The notes beneath the pieces are model-generated. The model was not told the DNA's origin, ran no database searches, and saw only the letters and a program-made list of their open reading frames with translations. The translations under genes and the position numbers were made by a program. Positions 8,297 through 16,923 of a stretch of 50,820 nt of DNA are shown piece by piece. The DNA is from Acidimicrobiales bacterium (lineage in GTDB: Bacteria; Actinomycetota; Acidimicrobiia; Acidimicrobiales; Iamiaceae), in assembly GCA_025463365.1 (NCBI GenBank), contig JAOBWM010000042.1:1-50820 (forward strand), written 5' to 3'. Positions within the stretch are counted from its first letter, which is position 1. Each line of letters begins with the position of its first letter.

Positions 8297-9517
8297 ATGA
8301 ACGACCCAGCCGGAACCCCGCCCTCCGACGAGCCGAGGCTGATCGCCGGCCGCTACCGCCTCGGCCGGCTCCTCGGGTCGGGCGGGATGGCCGACGTCTA
8401 CCGGGCCACCGACGAGCGTCTGCACCGCCCGGTCGCGGTGAAGGTGCTGCGGCCCGGGGATCCGGCCGCCGGCGAGGGGGAGGCAGCTGCCCGCGCCCGG
8501 TTCACGGCCGAGGGTCGGATGGTGGCGCAGCTGAACCACCCCGCGATCGTCTCGATCTTCGACGCCGGAGAGGACGGAGAGCGTGCATTCCTGGTCATGG
8601 AATGCATGCCCGGCACCAGCCTCCGCGACCGCCTGGGCCAGGGCCCGTTCGCCGAAGGAGAGGTGAAGACCCTCCTCACCGACGTGCTCGGCGCCCTCGC
8701 CGCCGCCCACCAAGCCGGCGTGGTCCACCGAGACGTGAAGCCGGGCAACGTCCTCGCCACCACCGACGGCCGTTGGAAGGTAGCCGACTTCGGCATCGCC
8801 CAGGCCGATGGACTGGTCCCGGACACGGGCGACCTGACCTCGACCGGCCTGCTCGTCGGCACGCCTCGCTACGTAGCCCCGGAGCGCTTCGCCGGCCACC
8901 GGGCCACGGTCGCCAGCGACCTCTACAGCGTCGGGGTCGTGCTCGACGAGGTCCTGGCCGAGTCGGCGACTCCGTCCCCGGCCCTGGCCGCCGTCGCGGC
9001 GCGGGCTCGAGCCGTCGATCCGGACCAGCGGTTCGCGTCGGCCGCGTCCATGGCGGCCGCCGTCGAGGGCGCGACCACCGTCGCCGCCCTCCTGCCCACC
9101 GCGCCCGACGCACCGGGGGCCACCACCGTCCTGCCCCTCGCCTCGACCGACGCCCCGACGGCCATCTCCGGATCCGAGGCGACGGCCGTGCTGGCCCGAG
9201 GCGCGCCCCAGACGTCGCGTGCCCGGCCCGCGCGTGCCCGATGGTGGGCGGTGAGCGCCGTCGCCCTGCTGGCGGCCGGCGCCCTCGCCCTCGGACTCGG
9301 TGCCGCCCGCGGCGACGACCCCTCGGCCCCAACCGCCCCGACACCCGCCACGACCTCGACCTCCGCCTCGCCGACGACCGTCGCCACCACCACGACCCCG
9401 CCCACCACCGCTACACCGACCACTGCCCCAGTCGTCGTCACCACCACGCCCCGCGCCGAACCACCGAGGAGGTCGAAGGACAAGGACCCGAAGGGAAAGC
9501 ACCAGCCCGCTGGCTGA
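8297..9517 (+). CDS. Ser/Thr protein kinase, PknB-like, single-pass membrane, shortened C-lobe
   Basis: 406 residues. Kinase motifs are complete: Gly loop LLGSGGMADVY (26-35), Lys49 (VAVKV), HRDVKPGNV (Asp146, Asn151), DFG (Asp164), VGTPRYVAPE and ASDLYSVGVVL. After YSVGVVLDEVL the sequence jumps to ALAAVAARARAVDPDQRF. The roughly 35-45 residues that in PknB-type kinases form the loop after helix F and helix G (LTGxPPFxG...PPS) are absent. One transmembrane helix (about 316-336, WWAVSAVALLAAGALALGLGAA) leads to an extracytoplasmic Thr/Pro-rich tail ending in Lys-rich sequence, without PASTA repeats. Divergent from the diguanylate cyclase gene. Confidence 0.9.
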   Translation: MNDPAGTPPSDEPRLIAGRYRLGRLLGSGGMADVYRATDERLHRPVAVKVLRPGDPAAGEGEAAARARFTAEGRMVAQLNHPAIVSIFDAGEDGERAFLVMECMPGTSLRDRLGQGPFAEGEVKTLLTDVLGALAAAHQAGVVHRDVKPGNVLATTDGRWKVADFGIAQADGLVPDTGDLTSTGLLVGTPRYVAPERFAGHRATVASDLYSVGVVLDEVLAESATPSPALAAVAARARAVDPDQRFASAASMAAAVEGATTVAALLPTAPDAPGATTVLPLASTDAPTAISGSEATAVLARGAPQTSRARPARARWWAVSAVALLAAGALALGLGAARGDDPSAPTAPTPATTSTSASPTTVATTTTPPTTATPTTAPVVVTTTPRAEPPRRSKDKDPKGKHQPAG

Positions 9518-9640
9518 GGTCCGAGAGCGCCGGCGCCCCCGAGTTAGGACGGGCGCACCGGCAGGTGTTCGCTGGTCGTTCTGGGACGACACGTGGATGT
9601 CGGCGCGGTACCGTCTCGGCCACGCGAGGTGGGGGCGTCC

Positions 9641-10168
9641 ATGGCGGAAGTGAACTCGAACCGTGAGGGGCCAACCGATGCGCTGACGATCGTCGGTGCC
9701 TTGGCCGCTGCTCCTTATGCCGCAGCGATGCTGGGCCTCGGCTTGCGGACGTTGGCGTTGGAGTCCTATCCACGAGCCTTCGGCCTGCGCTGGAACAGCG
9801 ATCTGAAGCCCGAGTTCCCCCACGGTGGCGTCGCGCTCGTGTTCGGGGCCGTGGTCCTCGTGATCGGTGCGCAGATGGTCGCGAGCTTGGTTGCGACCGT
9901 GCGCCAGCACCGCACCGCCAGGTGGCTGGCCATCGTGTGGCTGATCCTGGCGATCCCGGTCATGTACCGCATCGCCTGGCACCCGGATCGCAGCCGCCGG
10001 TGCTTCGTCGACGGCTACCGCGACCGGATGGTGTGCGCCTCGGCGACGACGGTGACGATCCGGGACTTCGCCCTCCTCGCGTTGCCAGCCATCATGGCGA
10101 TCGGTTGCCTGCTCCTCGCTCGTGGGAGGCACGGTGATCGCGGCGCCGTGACTGGCTACGGCGACTGA
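9641..10168 (+). CDS. Four-helix membrane protein, unknown
   Basis: 175 residues from ATG 9641, with GAGGTGGGGG just upstream and a TACCGT -10-like box at 9609-9614. Hydrophobic segments: DALTIVGALAAAPYAAAMLGLGL, GGVALVFGAVVLVIGAQMVASLV, WLAIVWLILAIPVMYRIAW and FALLALPAIMAIGCLLLA. Two Cys residues (RRCFVDGY, VCASAT) lie in the loop before the last helix. No family recognised. It follows the kinase by 123 bp on the same strand; a functional link is not shown. Confidence 0.6.
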   Translation: MAEVNSNREGPTDALTIVGALAAAPYAAAMLGLGLRTLALESYPRAFGLRWNSDLKPEFPHGGVALVFGAVVLVIGAQMVASLVATVRQHRTARWLAIVWLILAIPVMYRIAWHPDRSRRCFVDGYRDRMVCASATTVTIRDFALLALPAIMAIGCLLLARGRHGDRGAVTGYGD

Positions 10169-10686
10169 GCCGGCGTTGTGGGACGGCTGCTCATCACCGG
10201 CGAAGGGGACGGGGCTCAGCCGGATCAGGCCCGTTGGGCGGCGCGCGCCACCGGAGGACCTGTCGAGTCGAGCTTGGTCGACAGCGACCTCGCCGTCCCC
10301 TTCCCGGTCGGCCACTCGCCCAGCAGCGTCGTAGATCACCTGGTTCGGCTCGAACAGCCCATCGACGTCGGCGGGTCGCCTCTCGTGCGTCGTAGCCACG
10401 GGCGAGCGCGACGCCGCCCACGAGGAAGAGCTCGCCGGACTCTCCAACGCGGGCGAGCTCGTCCCCTACGACTGCCAGGTCGGTCGCTCCGGGCCGCTGT
10501 CGAATCTCGCGTCATCCCGCGTCAACCCGGCCGAACGGACACCGCTCCCGCGCCCCGCCCAAGCCTCAGAGATACCTTGCGTTGCACAAGAGGACCGTCG
10601 ATGGCGGGACGAGCATGTCCCCTCGGTGTCGGTCCAGATCACCCTCACCACCACGCGCTGCCCGCCGGTGGGGTGGTGCCCGCCAG

Positions 10687-10710
10687 AACCCGCGGGTCTT
10701 CGCGGGTTTT
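10687..10710 (+). terminator. Hairpin followed by T-run, plus-strand terminator candidate
   Basis: AACCCGCG (10687-10694), loop GGTCTT, CGCGGGTT (10701-10708): a perfect 8-bp stem running into TTTT. It has intrinsic-terminator form on the plus strand, although the only plus-strand gene upstream (membrane protein) ended about 520 bp earlier. Confidence 0.55.
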
Positions 10711-10740
10711 CCGCTGTGGCCGGGCTCTCCCCGGACGCGG

Positions 10741-10764
10741 CAGAGGCCCCCGAAGGGGCCTCTG
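10741..10764 (-). terminator. Hairpin terminator downstream of tRNA-Val
   Basis: CAGAGGCCCC, loop CGAA, GGGGCCTCTG: a perfect 10-bp stem with a stable tetraloop, starting 17 bp beyond the 3' end of tRNA-Val on the minus strand. There is no T-run after it, which is common for terminators in high-GC actinobacteria. Confidence 0.75.
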
Positions 10765-10780
10765 ACCTGGTGTTCCGTGG

Positions 10781-10854
10781 TGGGCGTAACAAGACTCGAA
10801 CTTGTGACCCCTGCCGTGTGAAGGCAGTGCTCTAGCCAACTGAGCTATACGCCC
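10781..10854 (-). tRNA. tRNA-Val (anticodon CAC)
   Basis: The minus strand reads GGGCGTA TAGCTCAGTTGGCTAGAGCA, anticodon stem CTGCC / GGCAG with loop TTCACAC (anticodon CAC, codon GTG), then GGGGTCACAAGTTCGAGTC and the acceptor 3' strand TACGCCC plus A. All four arms pair. CCA is not encoded. A TAGGGT box lies 15 bp upstream and a hairpin terminator downstream. Confidence 0.95.
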
Positions 10855-10869
10855 GTGTAGGGAGTGGCG

Positions 10870-10879
10870 ACCCTAGCGC
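10870..10879 (-). promoter_or_regulatory. tRNA-Val promoter -10 region
   Basis: On the minus strand GCGCTAGGGT ends 15 nt before the tRNA-Val 5' end; TAGGGT fits the actinobacterial TANNNT -10. The same ten bases occur upstream of tRNA-Leu at 45454-45463, which supports a shared stable-RNA promoter element. No clear TTGACA-type -35 is seen here. Confidence 0.55.
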
Positions 10880-11030
10880 GACCCTCGCAGCGCCCTCCAC
10901 CTGGGTTCCCCGCCGGCGCACGGACCGCCTCGCCCGGCGAGCTCGTTGTGCGAACCGTCCGCCACGGACGACTTCCACAACAAGTTCGTGGAGGCGGGAG
11001 CGGGGGTGGGGGAAGTTCCGGCGGCGCAGC

Positions 11031-11429
11031 TCATCTGGCGAGGGGGCGGAGGTCGTAGGCGGGGTTGAGGATGAGGAGCTTGTTGTTGCGGACGCCGACC
11101 ATGCCCTCGACGGTCAACGAGCACCCGAGGGTGATGCCAGGGATCCGTCGGCGGCCGAGGAAGCCGACGGTCAGGGCGCCGGTGCTGTCGACGATGACGG
11201 CCTCGAGCGTCGGCACCTCGCCCCACGGTCGGACCCGGATCGAGCGGACCCGGCCGCCGACCTGGGCGCGGCGGCGCCACACGACGTCGGCGATGGGGAC
11301 GTTCCGGGTCAGGTCGAGCATCCCGCCGGGCGGGTTCAACGCGACGGCCGGCGCCGACAGGTCTGCGGCGCGTGCAGGGTCGACCGCTGCCAGGGTCACC
11401 GTGTCGGTCGTCGGGTGCGCGTCGTCCAT
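11031..11429 (-). CDS. OB-fold nucleic-acid-binding domain protein
   Basis: 132 residues. DVVWRRRAQVGGRVRSIRVRPWGEVPTLEAVIVDSTGALTVGFLGRRRIPGITLGCSLTVEGMVGVRNNKLLILNPAYDL is a single OB fold of the type found in small actinobacterial proteins encoded beside APC permeases and TrkA genes (as around Rv2690c-Rv2694c in M. tuberculosis). ATG 11429 has GAGG nine bases upstream and begins 10 bp after the stop of the transporter gene, so the two form an operon. Function is unknown; the linkage to potassium-uptake genes is the main clue. Confidence 0.8.
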   Translation of the reverse strand: MDDAHPTTDTVTLAAVDPARAADLSAPAVALNPPGGMLDLTRNVPIADVVWRRRAQVGGRVRSIRVRPWGEVPTLEAVIVDSTGALTVGFLGRRRIPGITLGCSLTVEGMVGVRNNKLLILNPAYDLRPLAR

Positions 11430-11439
11430 CGTCCGGGCC

Positions 11440-13464
11440 TCAGTGGTGCTTTGCGGCGTGGTAGGCGGCACGTTCTTCGGCGGAGATCGGCGTGCTGCCG
11501 AAGTGGTACGGCACGAACGTGACGTTGGCGTGGGGCAGGCGCCCGACGGCCTTGGCCAGCTCGTCCGACGTGCGGTCGTGCAGCAGCCGGTGCCACCAGT
11601 GCGTGTACTCGCGGCGCGGGATGAGCACGGTGACCTCGGTGCGCCCGTCGGCCAGTTCCTCGGCCACCACGTCCATCACGGAGCGGGCCAGGCGACGGTC
11701 GGGACAGTCGACGATGTCGAGCGGGACCCGGATCATGTTGAGCTCCTGCCAGCGGTGAGCCAGGCGCTCGGCCTTCTCCGGATCGGCGGCGGCGTGGACG
11801 GCACGGCGCTCGTCGGCCTGCAGCGTCCGGGCGTACTGGATGGCCCGGGCGGTCGGGCGGTCGAGGTCGGAGACCAACACGAGCACCGAGTGGCGAGTCC
11901 GCACCGGAGCCTGCATCGCGTCGTCGACCTCGTGCTCGAGCTCCACGGACTCGGCCTCGTACTGGCGGTTGAGCCGGACCAGCAGCGCGACCATCACCGG
12001 GACCAACACGATGACGAACCAGGCGCCGTGCCAGAACTTCATGACGCCGATCACGATCGTCACCACGCCGGTGGTGAACGCGCCCAGGCCGTTGATGAAC
12101 AGGCCGAGCTTCCAGCCCTGCTCCTTGAGCTTGATGTGGCGGACCGACATGCCGGCCTGCGAGAGCGTGAAGCTCGTGAACACGCCGATGGCATAGAGCG
12201 GGATGAGGTGGTTGACGTCGGCCTTGAAGATCACAACCGGGATGGCGGCGGCGACGGCCAAGGCCACGATCCCGTTGGAGAACACGAGCCGGTGGCCGCG
12301 CTTGGTGAGCTGCTTGGGCATGAAGGCGTCGTCGGCGTGGAAGCTGGCGAGGCGGGGGAAGTCCGCGAACGACGTGTTGGCCGCCAGCACGAGGATCAAC
12401 ATGGTCGCGGCCTGGACGAAGAAGAAGATGGCGTGGGAGGCGGGACCGTTGCCGAACGCGTGCTTCGCCACCTGCGAGATCACGGTGACCTTCGCGCTCG
12501 GGACCGTGTGGTACTTCGCGGCCAGGAAGGAGATGCCCACGAACAGGGTGCCGAGGATCGCTCCCATGATGACGAGGGTCTCGCGGGCGTGCTTGGCCTC
12601 GGGCTTCTTGAAGGCGGGCACGCCGTTGGAGATCGCCTCGACGCCGGTCATGGCGGCGCCGCCGGAGGCGAAGCCCTTGAGCACGAGGAACAGCCCCACC
12701 GCTCCCGAGCCGATCGCCTCGTGCTCGGCGGGCATCGGGACGTGGCTGAACCCGCCGACCATGCCGCGGACGAGGCCGGTGATGATCATGGCGAACATCG
12801 AGATGATGAACGCGTAGGTGGGCACGGCGAAGATCCGGCCCGACTCCTTGACGCCGCGGAGGTTGCCCCAGGCGATGATGGCGATGAAGAGCAGCGCCAT
12901 CTCCACCCGGTACGGGTAGAAGAACGGCACGGCCGAGTAGAGGGCAGCCATGCCCGCCGACACCGACACGGCGACGGTGAGGATGTAGTCGGTCAGCAGC
13001 GCGACACCGGCAACCTGCGCCGGCATGAGACCGAGGTTGTCCTTGGTGACGATGTAGGCGCCGCCGGCGGACGGGTAGGCCTTGATCGTCTGGCGGTAGC
13101 TGAACACCAGGATCACCAGCACCGTGACCAGCGCGAGGGTGATCGGGACGAGGAACGCCGTGAAGGCGAGGAAGCCGATCACCGGCAGCATCGCCCGCAG
13201 GATCTCCTCGGAGGCGTACGCCGTGGACGACAGCGCATCACTGGCGAACACGGCAAGGGCGGTCGGCTTGCCCAGGCGCTCGTGCTCGAGCTGGTCGGTG
13301 GTGAGCGCCGGTCCGAGCACCTTGTTCTTCAGGCGGTAGCCCGACGTCTCGGGCACGTCCACGCCCGGCTCGGCTGGCAGCGGGCCTGGCGGGGTCGGAC
13401 GGCGCAAGGAGGATGGCGGGGAGGAGGGTGGGGAGGTCGGCGCCGAGGCGTCGGTCAAGGTCAT
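11440..13464 (-). CDS. APC-superfamily transporter, KimA-like potassium importer candidate
   Basis: 674 residues: a disordered N-terminus (about 45), about 12 transmembrane helices (residues about 70-500) and a cytoplasmic C-terminal domain of about 170 residues with a Usp-like look (HSVLVLVSDLDRPTARAIQYARTL...EVTVLIPRREY). LGKPTALAVFASDALSSTAYASEEIL closely follows the N-terminal helix of Bacillus KimA (YdaO), a K+/H+ symporter of the APC superfamily. Asp76 and Tyr83 keep the 7-residue spacing of the KimA residues I recall as needed for potassium (D36, Y43). Generic annotation would be amino acid permease. Divergent from a KdpDE-like sensor/regulator pair, which fits potassium transport. Confidence 0.85.
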   Translation of the reverse strand: MTLTDASAPTSPPSSPPSSLRRPTPPGPLPAEPGVDVPETSGYRLKNKVLGPALTTDQLEHERLGKPTALAVFASDALSSTAYASEEILRAMLPVIGFLAFTAFLVPITLALVTVLVILVFSYRQTIKAYPSAGGAYIVTKDNLGLMPAQVAGVALLTDYILTVAVSVSAGMAALYSAVPFFYPYRVEMALLFIAIIAWGNLRGVKESGRIFAVPTYAFIISMFAMIITGLVRGMVGGFSHVPMPAEHEAIGSGAVGLFLVLKGFASGGAAMTGVEAISNGVPAFKKPEAKHARETLVIMGAILGTLFVGISFLAAKYHTVPSAKVTVISQVAKHAFGNGPASHAIFFFVQAATMLILVLAANTSFADFPRLASFHADDAFMPKQLTKRGHRLVFSNGIVALAVAAAIPVVIFKADVNHLIPLYAIGVFTSFTLSQAGMSVRHIKLKEQGWKLGLFINGLGAFTTGVVTIVIGVMKFWHGAWFVIVLVPVMVALLVRLNRQYEAESVELEHEVDDAMQAPVRTRHSVLVLVSDLDRPTARAIQYARTLQADERRAVHAAADPEKAERLAHRWQELNMIRVPLDIVDCPDRRLARSVMDVVAEELADGRTEVTVLIPRREYTHWWHRLLHDRTSDELAKAVGRLPHANVTFVPYHFGSTPISAEERAAYHAAKHH

Positions 13465-13617
13465 GGATCGAGTGTCGGCCCAGGTCGCATCAAGGCAGCG
13501 TCAGGGTCGGGGCCGCTGCGCCAAGATCCCGTAAAGATCGGCTCCCACGACGGGCTTCCGGCACGATTCGAGGCGTTCGGGCACCTCGGCGAGCGTGCTC
13601 AGCGGCATGATGCGGCC

Positions 13618-14775
13618 ATGGCATCGGCCAAGCAGGTTCGCTCGCAACTCGCCGGCCTGGCCGCCGGCGGGACCCTGGCGTGCGTGCTGGCGGTCGGGTT
13701 GGTCCCGCTGCGCGGCGGTGCGAGCGCGGCGACCCCCGCGCTCGTGTTGATCCTGCCCGGCGTCATCGGCGCCATCGTCGGCGGCCGACTCACGGCCGCG
13801 GTCGTGGCCCTCGGGACGTCGGTCGCGTTCGGCGTGCTGTTCCTCCCGCCGTACGGCCGCTGGAAGATCCTCGATCCCGAGGACGTCGTGGCTGCCGTGG
13901 TCTTCGTGGCGGTGGCGGTCGGAGTCGGCGAGCTGACAGCCCGGGAGGCATCGCGGCGCCGGCTCGCCGAGCGACGAGCCGAGGAGCTCGAACGCCTCAC
14001 CGCCACACTGGAGGCAGCCAACGTCGAGCGCCGTCGCATGGAGGGCGAGCTCGACCGCCTGGCGGTGATGGCGGAGGTCGACCAGCAGCGCGCCGCTCTC
14101 CTGCGGTCGGTGTCGCACGACCTCCGCACCCCGCTGGCCACGATCCGCGCCGTCGCCACCGACCTCCGCAGCGACACCCTCTACGACGCGGACACCCGCA
14201 CCGAGCTGCTGGGGCTGGTGAGCGACGAGGCCGAACGGCTGGACCGCCTCGTGGCCAACCTCCTCAGCATGAGCCGGATCGAGGCCGGCGCCTTCGCCCC
14301 CGATCGACAGGCCGTCGACCTGCCGGAGCTCCTGGCGACGAGCGCCCACCGGATGGGACGCGCCCTCGAAGGCCGGCGGCTCGAGCTCGAGCTGGCCGAC
14401 GACCTGCCGCTCGTCGACGCCGACTACACGCAGGTCGACCAGGTGGTGGCGAACCTGCTCGAGAACGCGGCGCGCCACAGCCCGCAGCGCTCGACCGTCC
14501 GTCTCGGTGCCCGACCCGCCGGCGGCCTCGTCGAGGTGTGGGTGGAGAACAGCGGCGAAGGCGTCCTCGCCACGGAGCGGGCCCGCATCTTCGAGGTCTT
14601 CCACCGCAGCCACGGCAGCCGGTCCAGCGGGGTGGGGCTCGCGATCTGCAAGGCGGTCGTGGAGGCCCACGGCGGCACGATCGGGGTCCGCGAGGCGGTC
14701 GGCGGCGGCGCCCGGTTCACCTTCACGCTCCCGGTGCGCGCCGACGCACCCGAACCTGCCGGACATCGCCCATGA
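13618..14775 (+). CDS. Sensor histidine kinase, KdpD C-terminal-like (DUF4118)
   Basis: 385 residues. The N-terminus is a DUF4118 module with four short membrane helices (residues about 12-105), as in the C-terminal half of KdpD. A coiled-coil segment (115-155), HisKA with SVSHDLRTPLATIRAV (His167), and an HATPase domain (NLLENAARHS, VWVENSGEGV, SSGVGLAICKAVVEAHGG) follow. It lacks the N-terminal KdpD and Usp domains of full-length KdpD. Start ATG 13618 is chosen because the sequence is continuous from there. The stop overlaps the next start by four bases. Likely senses an envelope or ionic state and phosphorylates the adjacent regulator. Confidence 0.9.
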   Translation: MASAKQVRSQLAGLAAGGTLACVLAVGLVPLRGGASAATPALVLILPGVIGAIVGGRLTAAVVALGTSVAFGVLFLPPYGRWKILDPEDVVAAVVFVAVAVGVGELTAREASRRRLAERRAEELERLTATLEAANVERRRMEGELDRLAVMAEVDQQRAALLRSVSHDLRTPLATIRAVATDLRSDTLYDADTRTELLGLVSDEAERLDRLVANLLSMSRIEAGAFAPDRQAVDLPELLATSAHRMGRALEGRRLELELADDLPLVDADYTQVDQVVANLLENAARHSPQRSTVRLGARPAGGLVEVWVENSGEGVLATERARIFEVFHRSHGSRSSGVGLAICKAVVEAHGGTIGVREAVGGGARFTFTLPVRADAPEPAGHRP

Positions 14776-15518
14776 GCCCCAGCCCCGACCGAGCCGCCGA
14801 CGGATCGACCGACCGCACCGCGGGCGCCAGCGTGCTCGTCGTCGACGACGAGCACGCGATCGTGCGCGCCCTGACCGCCGCCCTCGAGGCCAGGCACTAC
14901 CGGGTCACCGCGGCCCGCACCGGCCACGAAGCCCTCGAGCTGGCGGCGACCATGACGCCGGACGTGGTGGTCCTGGACCTCGGGTTGCCCGACCTCGACG
15001 GCCTCGAGGTCTGCCGCCGCATCCGCCGCTGGAGCGAGGTGCCGATCATCGTGCTCACCGCCGAGGGCAGTGACCGGGTGAAGGTGCAGGCCCTGGACGA
15101 AGGCGCCGACGACTACGTCACCAAACCGTTCTCGACCCCCGAGCTCCTGGCCCGCCTCCGGGTCGCGCTGCGCCACCACCGCCGGTCAGCGAGCGACGAC
15201 GCGGACCTGGCCGAGCACCAGGTCGGCGAGCTGGTGGTCGATCACCTCCACCACGAGGTCCGCGTGGCGGGTGAGCGCCTCGACCTGACCCCGAAGGAGT
15301 TCGGCTTCCTCGCCGTGCTGGCCCGCCACCCGGGCCGCGTCTTCACGCACCGCATGATCCTCCAGGAGGTCTGGGGTGAGGCGTACGGCACCGAGACCCA
15401 GTACCTCCGCGTCTACGCGAGCCAGATCCGCAAGAAGCTCGCCGGCCGACCGGCACCGGTCCTCGTGACCGAGCCCGGCGTCGGTTACCGGCTGGTGGAC
15501 GCGGCCGACGGCTCGTAG
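14772..15518 (+). CDS. KdpE-like OmpR-family response regulator
   Basis: 248 residues. The receiver domain (residues 20-135) has DDE (25-27), phospho-acceptor Asp69 (VVVLDLGLPDLDG), VLTAEGSD and VTKPFST. The C-terminal winged helix (about 150-245) contains LTPKEFGFLAVLARHPGRVFTHRMILQEVWG and YLRVYASQIRKKL...EPGVGYRL, the KdpE-type Trans_reg_C. ATG 14772 overlaps the kinase stop (ATGA). By position it should control the divergent KimA-like transporter operon; that is inference. The gene end overlaps the convergent amidase by 34 bp. Confidence 0.92.
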   Translation: MSPSPDRAADGSTDRTAGASVLVVDDEHAIVRALTAALEARHYRVTAARTGHEALELAATMTPDVVVLDLGLPDLDGLEVCRRIRRWSEVPIIVLTAEGSDRVKVQALDEGADDYVTKPFSTPELLARLRVALRHHRRSASDDADLAEHQVGELVVDHLHHEVRVAGERLDLTPKEFGFLAVLARHPGRVFTHRMILQEVWGEAYGTETQYLRVYASQIRKKLAGRPAPVLVTEPGVGYRLVDAADGS

Positions 15519-16915
15519 CCGCAGGCCCGGTCGATCTCGACGGTCTCCTCGAGGACGGCGAGGAGGCGCAGCACCGCGGTGTCGGCGTGCTGGGGGCCGA
15601 TCACCTGCAGGCCGATCGGCATGCCGTCAGACGTGTACCCGATCGGCACGGTCCCCGCCGGGGATCGGGTGAGGTTGAACGGGTACGTGAAGCCGACCCA
15701 GCCGATCTCCTCGACGCCGTGGACCGTGCCGTTGCCCGACCCCGTCGGCGTCTGACCGCCCACCGTCGGCGTGAGCAGCAGGGGCGCCTCGTGGAACACC
15801 TCGACGAGCCGCAGGTTCAGCCGGTGAGCCAGGTCCTGCACCTCGAGGGTGGTCGTCGGCGTGCCCGACCTGCGGATCCACTCCAGCATCCCGGCCAGGC
15901 CGGGGTCGAGGTCCTCCCACTGCGCGCCGTCGGGATCGGCACCGAGCACGGTTCGCAGGTTCGCCGCGAGCGAGAGCTTGAGCCACTCGAACCCCGGATC
16001 GGCGGTGAACACCTCGTCGAGCACGACCACCTCGGTCCCGCGCGCCTCGAGTGCCTCCACCGCGGCCTGGCACGCATCGAGGACCTCTCGGTCGACGGAC
16101 GCGTAGCCGAGCGTCGGCGACCACACGACCCGGCGCGGAACGTGCAGGTCGTCGACCGCGCCTCGCCACGCCTGGTCCGGCATCGGCAGCGACCGCAGGT
16201 CAGTGGGGTCCGGTCCGACCACGGCGTCGAGGGCGAATGCGGTGCTGGCCGCCGACATGGCCAGGATCCCCTTGCTCGACAGGTCCGCCCAGCCGGGCGG
16301 CGTCGGCCCGCCGACGGGGACACGGCCGAGCGACGGCTTCAAGGTGGTGAGGCCGCACAACGCAGCGGGGATGCGGAGCGAACCGCCGCCGTCGGAACCG
16401 GTCGCCATCGGGATCATCCCCGCCGCGACGGCGGCCGACGAACCACCCGACGAGCCGCCGGCACTGCGGCCGAGTGACCACGGGTTCCCTGTCCGGCCGA
16501 ACACCCGGTTGTCGGTGTCGGCCTTCCACGCCAGCTCGGGGGTGTTGGTCTTGCCGACGATCACACATCCGGCCTGGCGCAGCCGGTCGACGAGCACGGA
16601 GTCGGCCATGGCCGGGTCGCGGTCCGCGAAGAGCCGCGAGCCCAGGGTGGTGCGGAAGCCGACGGCATCCTCGGTGTCCTTCACCCCGATCGGGATGCCG
16701 GCCAGCGGGCCGACGTCCTCGCCCTGTGCGAGCCGCTCGTCGATCCACGCCGCCTGGGTCAGCGCGGCCTCCTCGTCGACCGCGACGAACGCTCCCACCT
16801 CGGGGTTGGTGGCGTCGATGCGCGCCAGCGCGTGCTCTGTGAGCTCTCGTGCGGAGATCTCTCGCGCGGTGACGCGGCTGGCCAGGTCCTCGATGCTCTC
16901 ACGGCGGAAATCCAT
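15485..16915 (-). CDS. Amidase signature family hydrolase
   Basis: 476 residues. The Ser-cisSer-Lys triad is visible: Lys79 in PIGVKD, Ser155 in GGSSGGSS and Ser179 in GSDGGGSLRIP. RTTLGSRLF, VGKTNTPELAW and NPWSLGRSAGGSSGG are typical of GatA-related amidases. No gatB or gatC lies nearby, so this is more likely a catabolic amidase than the tRNA amidotransferase subunit. A TAGCGT box 8 nt before ATG 16915 points to leaderless transcription. The C-terminus overlaps the response regulator end on the opposite strand. Confidence 0.92.
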   Translation of the reverse strand: MDFRRESIEDLASRVTAREISARELTEHALARIDATNPEVGAFVAVDEEAALTQAAWIDERLAQGEDVGPLAGIPIGVKDTEDAVGFRTTLGSRLFADRDPAMADSVLVDRLRQAGCVIVGKTNTPELAWKADTDNRVFGRTGNPWSLGRSAGGSSGGSSAAVAAGMIPMATGSDGGGSLRIPAALCGLTTLKPSLGRVPVGGPTPPGWADLSSKGILAMSAASTAFALDAVVGPDPTDLRSLPMPDQAWRGAVDDLHVPRRVVWSPTLGYASVDREVLDACQAAVEALEARGTEVVVLDEVFTADPGFEWLKLSLAANLRTVLGADPDGAQWEDLDPGLAGMLEWIRRSGTPTTTLEVQDLAHRLNLRLVEVFHEAPLLLTPTVGGQTPTGSGNGTVHGVEEIGWVGFTYPFNLTRSPAGTVPIGYTSDGMPIGLQVIGPQHADTAVLRLLAVLEETVEIDRACGYEPSAASTSR

Positions 16916-16923
16916 GGCGACCG

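Larger units (their letters stand above)
10169..10780. other. No intact gene; possible gene remnant next to tRNA-Val
   Basis: 612 bp without a convincing gene. From about 10392 to 10536 one plus-strand frame reads VATGERDAAHEEELAGLSNAGELVPYDCQVGRSGP, which has protein-like composition and ordinary codon use, but it lacks a start codon and is not continuous with any longer frame. This could be a decayed gene. Two strong hairpins lie at 10687-10708 and 10741-10764. Confidence 0.4.

Noticed and set aside
10781-10854. tRNA-Val as an integration site of a mobile element
   Set aside because: No integrase gene and no direct repeat of the tRNA 3' end were seen on either side.
11065-13617. Very long open frame on the plus strand, antisense to the KimA-like transporter and continuous with the histidine kinase
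   Set aside because: It is the mirror of the transporter's codon pattern in high-GC DNA; its translation is a His/Asp/Arg-rich string with no domain. Only the part from ATG 13618 is a real gene.
13465-13617. A c-di-AMP (ydaO) riboswitch upstream of the KimA-like gene
   Set aside because: The divergent gap is only 153 bp and I could not recognise the conserved ydaO core; no riboswitch is claimed.
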